Below, one piece after another: positions 35,230 through 44,911 of a DNA stretch of 64,000 nt. The notes under the pieces were generated by a model. It saw nothing but the letters and a program-made list of their open reading frames with translations, did not search any database and was not told the origin of the DNA. Source of the stretch: Thermoanaerobaculum aquaticum (GTDB lineage Bacteria > Acidobacteriota > Thermoanaerobaculia > Thermoanaerobaculales > Thermoanaerobaculaceae). The translations under genes were made by a program, and so were the position numbers. Numbering within the stretch: position 1 is the first letter of the stretch; every line of letters begins with the position of its first letter. The stretch covers positions 1-64,000 of the forward strand of contig NZ_JMFG01000005.1 in the NCBI RefSeq assembly GCF_000687145.1, given 5' to 3'.

Positions 35230-37428
35230 TTACCGTGCTTTAGGCCCGGAGGAGGGGGAAGGGGCGCTTAAGTTCCGGAGAAAGTGCTGGTAGATGGCTG
35301 AAAAGAGCTGCAACCGCTCGTTTTTTCCCAGAATCCCGTGGTCCTTGTTGGGGTAAAGGTACAGCGTGTAGTGTTTTCCGGCCTTGATGAGCTCGGCAAT
35401 GAAGTTGAGGGTGTTTTGCCAGTGTACGTTGTCGTCACCGGTGCCGTGGGCCAGGAAAAGCGCCGCTTGCAGGTTTTGGGCCGCAAAAATTGGGGAGGAT
35501 TCCTTGTAGCCTTCGGGGTTGTCGCTGGGGAGCTTGAGGTAGCGCTCGGTGTAAATGGTGTCGTAAAGTCGCCAATCGGTCACCGGCGCCACGGCTGCCC
35601 CGGCGCGGAAGGCGTTGGAATGGGTCAGCGCGTAAAGCGTCATGTACCCCCCGTAAGACCAGCCCCAAATGCCAAGGCGCGTGGCATCCACAAAGGGCTG
35701 TTGGGAAAGCCACTTCACCCCCGCCAGTTGGTCGGCGAGTTCGGTTTTCCCCAATCGGCCAAGCAGGGCCCGCTCGAAGTTCCGGCCACGGGCGGTGGAG
35801 CCGCGGTTGTCCAGGGAAAACACCAAAAAGCCCTCCTGGGCCAGGAAGTGATGGAAAAGCCCGGTGCGCCCGCCCCACCCGTTGCGCACCACCTGGGCGT
35901 GGGGCCCCCCGTACACGTACACCACCACCGGGTAGCGCTTTTTGGGGTTGAAGTGGGCTGGCTTCAAAAGCGAGGCGTAAAGCGGCGTGCCGTCGGCAGC
36001 CGCAAGGGTGAGGAACTCAACGCTTGCCAGCTCAAAGCGGTCCAGCTGCGCTGGTTTGTCGTAAGGGATGAGACGCAGGGTCTTTCCTTCCGCGGACAAC
36101 AGGCGATACTCGGGAAGACGGGTAGCGGTGGAGTAGGCATCCAAAAAAGCCCGACACCCGGGGGCGGCCCGCAAGCTGTGGGTGCCCGCCTCCTGGGTCA
36201 GCCTTTCCACCGCACCGCCGGCCACCGGCACCCGGTAGAGGTGGCGCTCCAGGGGGGAAGCTTGGGTGCTTGTGAAGTACACGAAGCGCTGGTCAGGGGA
36301 CAGGCCCAGGACCTCGGTAACCTCCCACTCCCCTGAGGTAAGCGGCACCGGTTGGGTTTCTCCCAGGTCCACGCGGTAAAGATGGCGGAAGCCGGAGCGC
36401 TCGGAGCCGAAGATCACGGCACCGTTTTCCAAAAACAGGAGGTCATCCTCCACGTTGATCCACGCCTCGTCGTGCTCGCGGAGCAGCACCCGGGCGCTCC
36501 CCAAAGGCCAATCGAAGCGCACCAGCTCGGCGTTTTTTTGCAGCCGATCCAGAAACAGCAGCCAAAAGCCGTCGCTTTTTGGCAAAAAGCCGAAGCGGGC
36601 CACGTACTCCCGCTGGGGTCCCTGGAAGCTGAGGCTCAGGCTTTGAGGTGCTGAGCCTTCTTGGGCGGGGACGGTGGTCACCGTCACCGAAACCCTGGCG
36701 TTGGCATCGCCGGCTTTGGGGTAGCGCAGCCAGCTCACCTGGGGGTGGGTGGGGGACAGGTCCACCAGCGGATAGGTGGGGACTGGGGTCAGGTCGAAGG
36801 AAAGGTAAAGGAGCTTTTGGGAGTCGGAAGACCACGCGTAGCCCTTGCTTTCGCGGTTGTAAAGCTCCTCGGTGTAAACCCAGTCCAGCTTCCCGTTGAG
36901 CTTGGTTTCGCTGCCGTCAAAGGTGAGGCGGTGCTCCCGGCCGGAAGCCAGCTCCACCAGGTAAAGGTCGTTAGCCCGCACGAAGCTCACCCACTGGCTG
37001 TTGGGGGAAAACTCCGCCAGCTCCTCCTCTTCCGGGGTGCGGGTGAGGCGGCGGAGGCTTTTGTCCTCGAGGTTCAAGAGGAAAAGGTCCCCCTCTTGGG
37101 TGAGCAAGAGCTTCTGGCCGTCGGGGGCAATTTGGAAGGAGCTCAAGACCAGCTTGAGGTCCTCTTCCCCGATCACCTGGAGCTGGCTTTGCCGGACCAG
37201 CTCCTGCCGGTGGCCCTGCCAGTCCTCCCGGACCAAAAGCTTGTCGTCCCCTTCGCTGACCACCCGCAAAAAGCCGGTGCCGTCGGGGAGAAAGCTCACC
37301 CTTGGCGGTGCTCCCTCCAGCGGTTCCCCGGCAAAAATTGCCTCAAGGGTGAGTTTTTCCTTGCCCCACGCCGGGCTTAGCAAAGCGACCAGGGAAAAAA
37401 CCAACGCCGCGCTTCGTTTGCTGGACAT
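35230..37428 (-). CDS. S9-family peptidase (dipeptidyl peptidase IV type), exported
   Basis: Serine peptidase that removes X-Pro or related dipeptides, probably periplasmic. The 732-residue product has a signal peptide (SAALVFSLVALLSPAWG), a beta-propeller N-terminal domain of about 450 residues (DPPIV_N type, with the double-Glu-like TEELYNRESKGYAWS), and an alpha/beta-hydrolase domain. The catalytic triad is Ser591 (GWSYGGYM), Asp665 (GTGDDNVHW) and His697 (NKDHGI). Fits a protein- or peptide-degrading lifestyle. Confidence 0.93.
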   Translation of the reverse strand: MSSKRSAALVFSLVALLSPAWGKEKLTLEAIFAGEPLEGAPPRVSFLPDGTGFLRVVSEGDDKLLVREDWQGHRQELVRQSQLQVIGEEDLKLVLSSFQIAPDGQKLLLTQEGDLFLLNLEDKSLRRLTRTPEEEELAEFSPNSQWVSFVRANDLYLVELASGREHRLTFDGSETKLNGKLDWVYTEELYNRESKGYAWSSDSQKLLYLSFDLTPVPTYPLVDLSPTHPQVSWLRYPKAGDANARVSVTVTTVPAQEGSAPQSLSLSFQGPQREYVARFGFLPKSDGFWLLFLDRLQKNAELVRFDWPLGSARVLLREHDEAWINVEDDLLFLENGAVIFGSERSGFRHLYRVDLGETQPVPLTSGEWEVTEVLGLSPDQRFVYFTSTQASPLERHLYRVPVAGGAVERLTQEAGTHSLRAAPGCRAFLDAYSTATRLPEYRLLSAEGKTLRLIPYDKPAQLDRFELASVEFLTLAAADGTPLYASLLKPAHFNPKKRYPVVVYVYGGPHAQVVRNGWGGRTGLFHHFLAQEGFLVFSLDNRGSTARGRNFERALLGRLGKTELADQLAGVKWLSQQPFVDATRLGIWGWSYGGYMTLYALTHSNAFRAGAAVAPVTDWRLYDTIYTERYLKLPSDNPEGYKESSPIFAAQNLQAALFLAHGTGDDNVHWQNTLNFIAELIKAGKHYTLYLYPNKDHGILGKNERLQLFSAIYQHFLRNLSAPSPSSGPKAR

Positions 37429-37482
37429 CCCTTACCTCCCCGGCGATTGTAGCCGCTTAAGGCGGGTTCCGTACAATGAGCT

Positions 37483-38898
37483 GTGCGCTTCCGCTTGCCC
37501 TGGTGGGTTTTGCCCGCTTTGCTGGCGTTGGCCTTGAGGCTCGCCGCCACCCTCACCCTGCGCCCCTGGCACGACGAGTACTTCACCGCCTGGGCCGCCA
37601 GTTTGCCCTGGAGCGAGCTTCTGGCCGCTTTGCGCTGGGACTCAGGGCCACCGCTTCCTTACCTTTTGGCCAAGCTCGTGTCCCTGGCCGGCATCCCGGC
37701 GCTTGTGGCCGCCCGCGGGCTTTCGGTGGCCGCCGGGGTTTTGGCCACGCTTTTTGTGGGGCTGGCGGCCCGGCGGTGGGTGTCCGCTTCGGCCGGTCTT
37801 TGGGCTTGCTGGCTTTTTGCCCTGCATCCCCTGGCGGTGATGTGGGCTGCCGAGGGGAGGGCCTACGGGCTTTTGAGCTTGGCAGTGGCGTGGAGCTTGT
37901 GGGTGCTGGGTGAGCAGGAGGCGCAGGGAAGGCGCTGGCTTGGCCTGGCCGCTGCCCTGGGGTTTGGGCTTTACACCCACGCCTTGGGTGTGGTCTGGCT
38001 TTTGGCGGTGCTGGCGTACGGGGTTTTGGCCCGCAGGACTGCTGTGGTTTGGGCCTCAGGGGCCGCGGTGCTCAGCTTTTCGCCGTGGTTTTTTGTGATG
38101 CTGCAGCAACCCCCCGAGGCGGTGGCGTGGATGGCGTCGTCCCTTCGGGATGTGCCCGCTTGGGCGCGGTGGCTGGGGCCCTTGCGGCTTTTGCCGCCGC
38201 TTTCGGGCTGGGCCTACACGCTGGAAGCCCCTTCCGTGAGCGGGTATTGGCAGCTGATCGCTGCTGTTGTCAGCCTGGTTTGCTTGGCTTTGGCCCGGGG
38301 CTGGCTTTGGGTGCTGGGGGCCCTCCCCGCCGGTCTTTTGGCCGTGGGATGGTGGATGGGGCTTCCGGTGTACTACCCCGGGCGCGGGGAGGCGGTGCTG
38401 CTGGCCCCCTTTCTTGCCCTTCTCGCCTCGGGTATCGTGCGCAGCTCCCGGGCTTTGGGAGCAGCCCTTTTGGCCTTGAGCCTGGGGGGTAGCGTGGCGG
38501 TGGTGGCACACTTTTGGCAAACCCCACCGCGCCCCGAAGAGCGCATGGCGGAGGTGCTTTTACGGCAAGGTCGTTCCGGGGTTTTGGTGAGCACCGGCTG
38601 GTGGTGGCTTTCCATGCGCTACTACCTGCCGGCTTCTTGGCAGGTGCTTCACCTCCCCAAGGCCGCCCTCCAGCACCCGGGGTGGTTCGTGCCGGGGCGG
38701 GAAAAGATCACCGAAGGCGAACTCAGCGAGGCTTGGCAAGAGCTTGTGGCTGCTGGAGCACGGGGGGAAGGCGCGGGGCTGATCGTGACGCCCAGTTTGC
38801 GAGAAGCGCAAGAGCTGCGATCCTGGGGAAAACGGTTGGGGTGGCAGGCTTTGAGCTTTCCCGGAGGCGAGCTTTGGATCCCGGGGCAAGGTCGTTGA
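37483..38898 (+). CDS. GT-C-type glycosyltransferase, membrane protein (GT39-like)
   Basis: A 471-residue protein with about 9-10 membrane helices, then a soluble C-terminal part. Near the N-terminus, RPWHDEYFTAWAA carries the Asp-Glu pair of lipid-linked-sugar glycosyltransferases of GT-C fold, and AAEGRAYGLLSL is the second conserved loop. Probably transfers a sugar from a polyprenyl phosphate to an envelope acceptor. Start is GTG only 5 nt after TACAAT, so the mRNA may be leaderless. It overlaps the next gene by 4 bases. Confidence 0.78.
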   Translation: MRFRLPWWVLPALLALALRLAATLTLRPWHDEYFTAWAASLPWSELLAALRWDSGPPLPYLLAKLVSLAGIPALVAARGLSVAAGVLATLFVGLAARRWVSASAGLWACWLFALHPLAVMWAAEGRAYGLLSLAVAWSLWVLGEQEAQGRRWLGLAAALGFGLYTHALGVVWLLAVLAYGVLARRTAVVWASGAAVLSFSPWFFVMLQQPPEAVAWMASSLRDVPAWARWLGPLRLLPPLSGWAYTLEAPSVSGYWQLIAAVVSLVCLALARGWLWVLGALPAGLLAVGWWMGLPVYYPGRGEAVLLAPFLALLASGIVRSSRALGAALLALSLGGSVAVVAHFWQTPPRPEERMAEVLLRQGRSGVLVSTGWWWLSMRYYLPASWQVLHLPKAALQHPGWFVPGREKITEGELSEAWQELVAAGARGEGAGLIVTPSLREAQELRSWGKRLGWQALSFPGGELWIPGQGR

Positions 38899-40589
38899 CG
38901 GCAGGCTCTGCCCACCGCCTCCTGGCGGGTCTGGTGGCTGTCGCTTGCTTAGCCTCCGCTGCCGCCGGCTGGTGGAACTCCGCCACCAACGATGAGCCTT
39001 ACTTCACCTTGGGCGCCTACGCGGCGGTGGCCGGCGAAGGGCTGTGGGTAGTGGAGCATCCCCCGTTGTACAAGCTGGCGGCGGGCATCCCTTTGCACTC
39101 CCTTCCCCTTAAACCACCCGCTCACCCCGATGCGGTGGCGTTTTCCCGCCTGCCCGATGTGATCCACGCTTTTCTCCACGAAAACAACGTGCCGGCGCTG
39201 ACGATCCTGCGGGTAGCTCGGTTAGGGATGCTGGTGTTCCTGGTGCTTCTCCTTTGGGGTGTGTTCCGCCTTGGGGAGGTCATTGCCGGCCCGGGGGTGG
39301 GCTTAGCGGCCGCTTTTGCCCTGGCCTGCCAGCCTTTGGTTTTGGGCCACGCCTTTGTGGTGCACACCGATGTGCCGGCGGCAGCCTGCTGGGTCTGGGC
39401 ATGCGTGTATCTGGAGACGTTTTTGGCAGGCCAATCCCCAGCTTGGGCTGGCTTAGGCGTGTGGTTGGGCCTCGCGCTGGCCGCCAAGCACTCCGGGGTT
39501 TTGCTTTTGCTCTTGGTGGTCCTGCGGGTTTTGGTAGCCCGGCTGCACCACAAACCTGTGGCGTTTTTGCGCTTGCTGGGAGCGTTGGTATTGAGCTGGT
39601 TGGTCCCTTTTTTGATCACAGCTTGGACCTTGCGTCATGTGACGGTGGGGCTGGAGAAGATGCTGGTGCAGTTGGTGGCGCAAAAGCTTGCCGCCTGGTC
39701 CTGGGTGAGAGGGTTTTTCTCACCCTTGGCGGATTGGTGCCAGGCGTGCTGTCACTGGCTTCTGGGTTTCGCTTTCGTGTTGTGGAACAACACCTACGGC
39801 CAGGGGGTGAACTTCTTCTGGGGGGCATTTTCCACTCACGGCTTTGCCTTGTACTTCCCCGTGGTGCTTGTAGCCAAGCTCAGCTTGCCCTTTACCGTTT
39901 TTTGGGTGATGGCGCTGGGGCGTTGGCGTTCCCTGCCTGGGGGGATCCGCTGGCTGGCGCTGTACGTTTTGCTTTACCTGGTGGCTTCCCTGGGTTCAGC
40001 CTTCAACATTGGGGCCAGGCACCTGATGCCGGCGGTGGCGTTGCTTTCGCTTTTGGTGGGGTGGATGCTCTCGCAGTTAGGCAGCGGTTGGCGCGCCGCG
40101 GTGCTGGCCGCGCTGTTAGCGGCGCCGGCGGTCTCGTTTCCCCACTACATTTCCCACTTCTCGCTGTTGGTGGGCGGCACGCGGGGGGGCGAAAGGATCT
40201 TTAACGATTCCAACTTGGACTGGGGCCAGAACTGGGCACGCTTGGCCAAGCTGGCCAAAGAGAGGGGCTGGCAGCCACTTTACGCCGTTTACATTGGCCC
40301 GGATGACCCTGCGGGCTACGGCACCCCCATGGAAAACGTGCTTTTAACCGGAAGGCTCCCGGGTTCCGGGTACGTGGCGGTTTCTTCCTGGGCGGCCACC
40401 GTGGGTCCCCACTACCTTGCCTACAGCGGTTTTGTGGAGAACGCCCGCTTTCTTCGGGAGCTGCTGGGGTTCCTCAAGGGGTGCCCGATGGTGGGACAGG
40501 TGGGGGACAGCATCAGGGTTTACCGCTGCGGGGAAACGCCAGCATTGCCGCTAGCGCCAGGAGAGCCAGCGCCCACCCCCAGGGAGTAG
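38895..40589 (+). CDS. GT-C-type glycosyltransferase, large membrane protein (ArnT/PMT-like)
   Basis: A 564-residue protein with about 11 membrane helices. SATNDEPYFTLGAYAA and EHPPLYKLAAG near residues 30-65 are the Asp-Glu and substrate-loop motifs of dolichyl/undecaprenyl-phosphate-dependent glycosyltransferases. The TTG at 38895 overlaps the preceding stop (TTGA) and puts the first helix at residues 8-24; no better start is seen. Together with the preceding gene it likely modifies surface glycans. Its 3' end overlaps the convergent gene by 77 bp. Confidence 0.78.
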   Translation: MTAGSAHRLLAGLVAVACLASAAAGWWNSATNDEPYFTLGAYAAVAGEGLWVVEHPPLYKLAAGIPLHSLPLKPPAHPDAVAFSRLPDVIHAFLHENNVPALTILRVARLGMLVFLVLLLWGVFRLGEVIAGPGVGLAAAFALACQPLVLGHAFVVHTDVPAAACWVWACVYLETFLAGQSPAWAGLGVWLGLALAAKHSGVLLLLLVVLRVLVARLHHKPVAFLRLLGALVLSWLVPFLITAWTLRHVTVGLEKMLVQLVAQKLAAWSWVRGFFSPLADWCQACCHWLLGFAFVLWNNTYGQGVNFFWGAFSTHGFALYFPVVLVAKLSLPFTVFWVMALGRWRSLPGGIRWLALYVLLYLVASLGSAFNIGARHLMPAVALLSLLVGWMLSQLGSGWRAAVLAALLAAPAVSFPHYISHFSLLVGGTRGGERIFNDSNLDWGQNWARLAKLAKERGWQPLYAVYIGPDDPAGYGTPMENVLLTGRLPGSGYVAVSSWAATVGPHYLAYSGFVENARFLRELLGFLKGCPMVGQVGDSIRVYRCGETPALPLAPGEPAPTPRE

Positions 40590-42051
40590 CGGGGTTTCCC
40601 GACCACGCAACCTCCACGCGATGGTGTCCCTGGGGAACCGGAACCGCCACGATGCCCTCGGCCATGGCGGCAACCACCGGTTTCCCGTCTACACGGGCAC
40701 GCCAAAAGGGGTAGGCCAGCAGCCGAAGCTCCACCACGCCGGCATGTTCGGCTTCCACCACCACGGTGCGGCGCAAGGGCTGCCATTGCTGCACCGCCAC
40801 AGCGCCGGGAGCCAGGACCAGAGTTTCTTTGCCGAAGCGCTGCAGGTTCGTGGCCAAACTGCTGAACGCCGCCGGGCGGTTTTGAACCGCGTCCACCACT
40901 AACGGGTTTCCCGAAAATGCCCTAAAAACCTTCTCCCCCAGCTCCACCCAGCTTTCCCTGGCGGCAAGCGCGGGGTCTCGCACGAGTCCCAGAGGCGGCA
41001 TCCACAGATGGGGCAGGAGGAAGAGCACAATGGCAGCAGTACGCCGCTGGGTCGCAAGCGAAGAGAGGGCCCCGGGAAGCAGCAGCGAGACCGGAGTGAG
41101 GAAGCGCCAGGGAAACTGCAGGTATTTGAGTGGTGGAAGGGCGAGCCACAGGGGGTAGGTGATGGGGGTGGCCAGCAGGATGGCGATCCACACCAGAGCC
41201 CCCCGCCGTCGGTCGTGAAACCACACCATCAGGCCCACGATGCCCCAGGCCGCCGCAAGCCACCCTAAGCGGCGAACTGCAAAAGCGTCGTGGGGGCTCG
41301 GGGAAAAAAGGAAGTTCTTGGTGGCGCGAAAGATGTCGGAAGTAAGGCCTTCGTCCAAATTCACCAGCTGCCTTTCCAAAAAAAGCGGAACCCAGTGCCA
41401 GGCGCACAGGGCCAAGCCCGCCACCACCGGCAAGATGCGGCGCTGGAAGCCAGCAACGCTGGGTTTGGGAACGCCAACGCTCAAAACCACGAGGATGGCG
41501 GTCATCATGAAAGTGGGTGCATGCAGCAACCAAAGACCTGCCCACAGGAAAGCCTCAAGCCGTGCTGAGCCTCGGTCTTGAACGGCAGCTTCCAGCAGCC
41601 AAAGCGCTAGCGGAAGGGCTAAAACCTCGGAGGAAGCAGCGCGGTACACGAGCAGGAAGGGCACCAGCGGACTTGCCCACAGGAGCAACCCGCTGAGGGT
41701 GGGGGTTTTTGGATGCCATGCCCGGGCCACCATGAGAATCGCCGCTAGCGCCCCAAACCAGGCCAGCCGCAAGGCCTTGCCGATGTCACCCAGGATGAGC
41801 CCCAGGACCCCAACGACCACAGGTCCGCCGGGGCTGTAGAGGCGGATGCCGGGGCTGCCAAAGCCAGCGTTGAGGTCGGGCAGCCAAAGGGGGAGCTGCC
41901 CCTGGGCCAGGCAGCGGGCCACCTGCTGCGGCCACAAGATGTGCACGTAAATGTCGGGCCCGGCAGGCAGAAACGGCAGGAAAAGCGCGAGGCCAGCACC
42001 GGCGAGCAGCAAAAGGGTGAGAAACAAACGGTGCCGGAGGGCCTGGGTCAC
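40513..42051 (-). CDS. Multi-spanning membrane protein, YfhO/6-pyruvoyl-tetrahydropterin-synthase-related type
   Basis: A 512-residue protein with about 12 membrane helices in the first 330 residues, a soluble beta-rich region (about 330-480), and a last helix with a short basic tail. The start of the first periplasmic loop (AGPDIYVHILWPQQVARCLAQG) resembles the large YfhO/YfhO-like glycosyltransferase-related membrane proteins; I cannot assign an activity. The GTG start follows the epimerase stop with no gap (TAAGTG). Confidence 0.6.
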   Translation of the reverse strand: MTQALRHRLFLTLLLLAGAGLALFLPFLPAGPDIYVHILWPQQVARCLAQGQLPLWLPDLNAGFGSPGIRLYSPGGPVVVGVLGLILGDIGKALRLAWFGALAAILMVARAWHPKTPTLSGLLLWASPLVPFLLVYRAASSEVLALPLALWLLEAAVQDRGSARLEAFLWAGLWLLHAPTFMMTAILVVLSVGVPKPSVAGFQRRILPVVAGLALCAWHWVPLFLERQLVNLDEGLTSDIFRATKNFLFSPSPHDAFAVRRLGWLAAAWGIVGLMVWFHDRRRGALVWIAILLATPITYPLWLALPPLKYLQFPWRFLTPVSLLLPGALSSLATQRRTAAIVLFLLPHLWMPPLGLVRDPALAARESWVELGEKVFRAFSGNPLVVDAVQNRPAAFSSLATNLQRFGKETLVLAPGAVAVQQWQPLRRTVVVEAEHAGVVELRLLAYPFWRARVDGKPVVAAMAEGIVAVPVPQGHHRVEVAWSGNPATPWGWALALLALAAMLAFPRSGKP

Positions 42052-43008
42052 TTACCCCAACCGGTGGGCCTTAAACCACCGCACGAAGCGGCTGATGCCT
42101 TCCTCGATGGGCACTTCGGGTTGCCAGCCCCAGAGGCGCTTGGCCTTGGAAACGTCGGCAAAGGTGATGGGCACGTCGCCGGGCTGGAGGGGGAGCTCCT
42201 CCACCAGGGGGGGAACCCCCAGCTCCCGGGCGATGAGCTCGATGAGCTGTTGCAGCGTGGTGGTGCGGGAGCCACCCAAGTTGACGATTTCAAAATCCGC
42301 TTCGTGGTCGAAAGCTGCCATCACCCCGCGAACGATGTCGTCAATGTACGTGTAATCCCGGGCCATGCTGCCGTCCCCAAAGCGGGGGACGGGCTTGCCC
42401 TTGGCTAGAAGCTCGGTGAACTTGTAAATGGCCATGTCGGGGCGTTGCCGTGGGCCGTACACGGTGAAGAACCGCAATACCGTGACCTTGAGCCCGTAGA
42501 GGTGGTGGAAGGTGTAGCACATGAGCTCGGCGCCCCGCTTGGAAGCGGCGTAGGGGGAAATGGGGTAGGCAATGGGGTCCTCTTCGGAAAAGGGCACCTT
42601 GGAGTTAATTCCGTACACCGAGGAGGTGGAACCGAAGATGAAGGTGTACGCCCCAAACCGGTGGGCGGCTTCCAGGAGGTTCACGGTGCCCACCCCGTTG
42701 ACCTCCTCATAAAGCCGCGGGTTGGCAATGGAGGGACGCACCCCAGCCCGGGCAGCGAGGTGCACGGTGGTGGAAATTCCAAACTGGCGGTAGGTGGCAA
42801 ACACCAGATCCCGGTCGCGGATGTCCCCCTCCACCAGGTGAAACCTGGGGTTTTCAAGAAACGGCGCCACGTTTTCCCGTTTGAAGGCGGGGTTGTAGTA
42901 GTCGTTGAAATCGTCCAGGCAAACCACATCAAAACCGCGGTCCAAAAGCGCCTGGGTAACGTGCGAACCAATGAAACCGGCGCCGCCGGTGACCAGTACC
43001 GTGCGCAT
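42052..43008 (-). CDS. NAD-dependent epimerase, probably UDP-glucuronate 4-epimerase
   Basis: Extended short-chain dehydrogenase of 318 residues. Rossmann motif TGGAGFIGSHV (residues 7-17), the catalytic Ser-Thr region FGSTSSVYG and the YxxxK pair in YAASKRGAE are present. DDFNDYYNPAFKREN and the PRQRPDMA segment match UDP-glucuronate 4-epimerases; with ugd at 33870 this would make UDP-galacturonate. UDP-glucose 4-epimerase is the alternative. Its start lies directly next to the mlaD stop. Confidence 0.85.
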   Translation of the reverse strand: MRTVLVTGGAGFIGSHVTQALLDRGFDVVCLDDFNDYYNPAFKRENVAPFLENPRFHLVEGDIRDRDLVFATYRQFGISTTVHLAARAGVRPSIANPRLYEEVNGVGTVNLLEAAHRFGAYTFIFGSTSSVYGINSKVPFSEEDPIAYPISPYAASKRGAELMCYTFHHLYGLKVTVLRFFTVYGPRQRPDMAIYKFTELLAKGKPVPRFGDGSMARDYTYIDDIVRGVMAAFDHEADFEIVNLGGSRTTTLQQLIELIARELGVPPLVEELPLQPGDVPITFADVSKAKRLWGWQPEVPIEEGISRFVRWFKAHRLG

Positions 43009-44163
43009 TTAGCCTCCCCCTGGGGTGGGTGTGGCCGAAGCCCGCTCCCCAGCTTCTCGCCGGTTGCGTACGAACCAGCGCAGGAGCCGAGATTGTTGCA
43101 CACCGCGAACCACGCTTTCGAGGTCTTCGTAAAGCTGGGGGTCGTTCACCATGCGGCCGGCGCTGCCCTGCCCGCGGTCGAGCTTGTCGGCCACTGAGGC
43201 CAAGGCATGGGTGAGCTGGGCAAGGTCAGCAAGGAAGGAGTCGGCAAACTCCCTATCCCGCAAAAGACGGGGCAAGGTGCCTTGGCCGGTGGCCAGCTCC
43301 TGGGAGGCGGCGGCCAGGGCGGTGCTGGCCTGGGCCAGGCTGGAAAGGGTTTCGGTGAGCTTTTCCCTGCCTTTGGGGTCGCGCAGAATGGCAGCCAGCA
43401 CCGTATCCTCGCGGCCCACGTCTTGCTCCAGGCGGGTGGCGAGGGCCCGGGCGCTGCCGGCGGCGGCAGCCAGGTCGGCAAATACCTTTTCCCCTTCGGG
43501 GCCCACCGCCAGCTTGCCCAAAAGGCCTTGACCCTGGCGGATTTGGTGCATCACCGCACCGGTGTCGTCTAAGAGGGCGTTGAGCTTTTTGGAAAAGCCT
43601 GCGGCATCAAAGGGCTGGTTGACCAAAGCTCCCAGTGCCCCTTCGCCGCGCTCCATCTTTTCCAAAATGCGGCGCAACGAGCCGGTGATGGCCACCACGT
43701 TGCCGATGGCTTCGCCACCTTGGCTCAAAGCTTCGGCAATGTCGGTGGGCTCCACGCTAGGCACCATGCCGCCTTCGGGAACTAAAGGCTGCAGGGGGTT
43801 TCCTGAGGAAAGCTCCAGGTAACGGTCGCCCAAAAGCCCCAGGGTGCGGATGCGCACCCGGGAATCGGCGCGGATGCGGGCAGCCAGTGCCCTTCGCACG
43901 CGAAAGGTCACGGTAATGCGCCGCTGGGCCGGGTCCTCCGGTAAGTCCACCGACTCCACCACCCCCACCACCACGCCGTTCAGCCAAACCTGGGCTCCCG
44001 GCACCAGGCCGGCCACGTCTTGAAACTGGGCTTTGTAGGCCACGTGGCGGGTGAACATGCCTTGCTTTTTGCCAATGACCAAAATCACCAGCGCCAGCAG
44101 GACCAAAAGCGCAGCGGTGAAAAGCCCCACTTTCAAGCGACGGCGCGGATCAAGCTCCAACAT
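43009..44163 (-). CDS. MlaD/MCE-domain lipid-transport substrate-binding protein
   Basis: Periplasmic component of an Mla-type phospholipid transporter, anchored in the inner membrane. The 384-residue product (ATG at 44163) has an N-terminal helix (VGLFTAALLVLLALVILVIG), one MCE domain at about residues 40-115 (VAGLVPGAQVWLNGVVVGVV), and a long helical C-terminal part. It overlaps the ATPase gene by 14 nt, so permease, ATPase and MCE protein form one operon. Confidence 0.9.
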   Translation of the reverse strand: MLELDPRRRLKVGLFTAALLVLLALVILVIGKKQGMFTRHVAYKAQFQDVAGLVPGAQVWLNGVVVGVVESVDLPEDPAQRRITVTFRVRRALAARIRADSRVRIRTLGLLGDRYLELSSGNPLQPLVPEGGMVPSVEPTDIAEALSQGGEAIGNVVAITGSLRRILEKMERGEGALGALVNQPFDAAGFSKKLNALLDDTGAVMHQIRQGQGLLGKLAVGPEGEKVFADLAAAAGSARALATRLEQDVGREDTVLAAILRDPKGREKLTETLSSLAQASTALAAASQELATGQGTLPRLLRDREFADSFLADLAQLTHALASVADKLDRGQGSAGRMVNDPQLYEDLESVVRGVQQSRLLRWFVRNRREAGERASATPTPGGG

Positions 44164-44911
44164 AAAGCCCTCCTGCCCGCAAGAAGCGGGCAAGCTCCCC
44201 GCTTTCCTTTGCGGCTTCCTCGATGCTGCCCAAAAAACTGAAGACCCCCTGGGAAAGGTAGGCCAAGGTGCCACCCAGGCTTTTGGCCACCAGCAAATCG
44301 TGGGTCACCACCACCGACGTGGCGCAGGTTTCCCCGGCCACATCGCGGATGAGCTCGGTGATGGCTTCGCCGGTGAGGGGGTCGAGGCCGGCGGTGGGCT
44401 CGTCGTAGAGGATCACCTGGGGGTCCAGCGCCAGCCCCCGGGCCAGCGCCACCCGCTTGCGCATCCCGCCGGAAAGCTCGGAAGGCATGAGGTTTTCGGT
44501 GCCGCCCAACCCCACCCGGGTCAAAAGGTGCGCGACCTTGTCGCGGATTTCGGCCCGGGAAAGGCTGGTATGCTCCAACAGAGGAAAAGCCACGTTTTCG
44601 CCCACCGTTAGCGAGTCGAAAAGGGCCCCCTGCTGAAAGATGTACGAGACCTTGCGCCGCAGGGGGATGAGCTCCGCTTCCGGGCGGCCGGAGACTTTTT
44701 CCCCCAGCACCTCTACCTCCCCTGCGTCCGGCTGGAGCAAGCCGTTGAGGTGCTTTAAAAACACGCTCTTGCCGCTGCCGGAGCTGCCAAGGACCACGAG
44801 GAGCTTTCCGCAGGCTAGCTCCAAGCTGATGCCGTTGAGCACCTTCTTGCTCCCAAAGGCTTTGTGGACGTTGGCCACGCGGATGGCAATTTCCGGCGTT
44901 TGCACGCTCAT
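44150..44911 (-). CDS. ABC transporter ATPase, MlaF type
   Basis: ATPase of the phospholipid transporter, 253 residues from the ATG at 44911, which overlaps the permease stop (ATGA). Walker A is GSSGSGKS (about residues 39-46), then the Q loop in FQQGALFDSLTV, the signature ELSGGMRKRVALARGL, Walker B VILYDEPTAGLDP and the H loop VVVTHD. FQQGALFDSLTV and SGGMRKR are typical of MlaF. A much longer upstream frame is the permease gene in another frame. Confidence 0.93.
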   Translation of the reverse strand: MSVQTPEIAIRVANVHKAFGSKKVLNGISLELACGKLLVVLGSSGSGKSVFLKHLNGLLQPDAGEVEVLGEKVSGRPEAELIPLRRKVSYIFQQGALFDSLTVGENVAFPLLEHTSLSRAEIRDKVAHLLTRVGLGGTENLMPSELSGGMRKRVALARGLALDPQVILYDEPTAGLDPLTGEAITELIRDVAGETCATSVVVTHDLLVAKSLGGTLAYLSQGVFSFLGSIEEAAKESGELARFLRAGGLYVGA

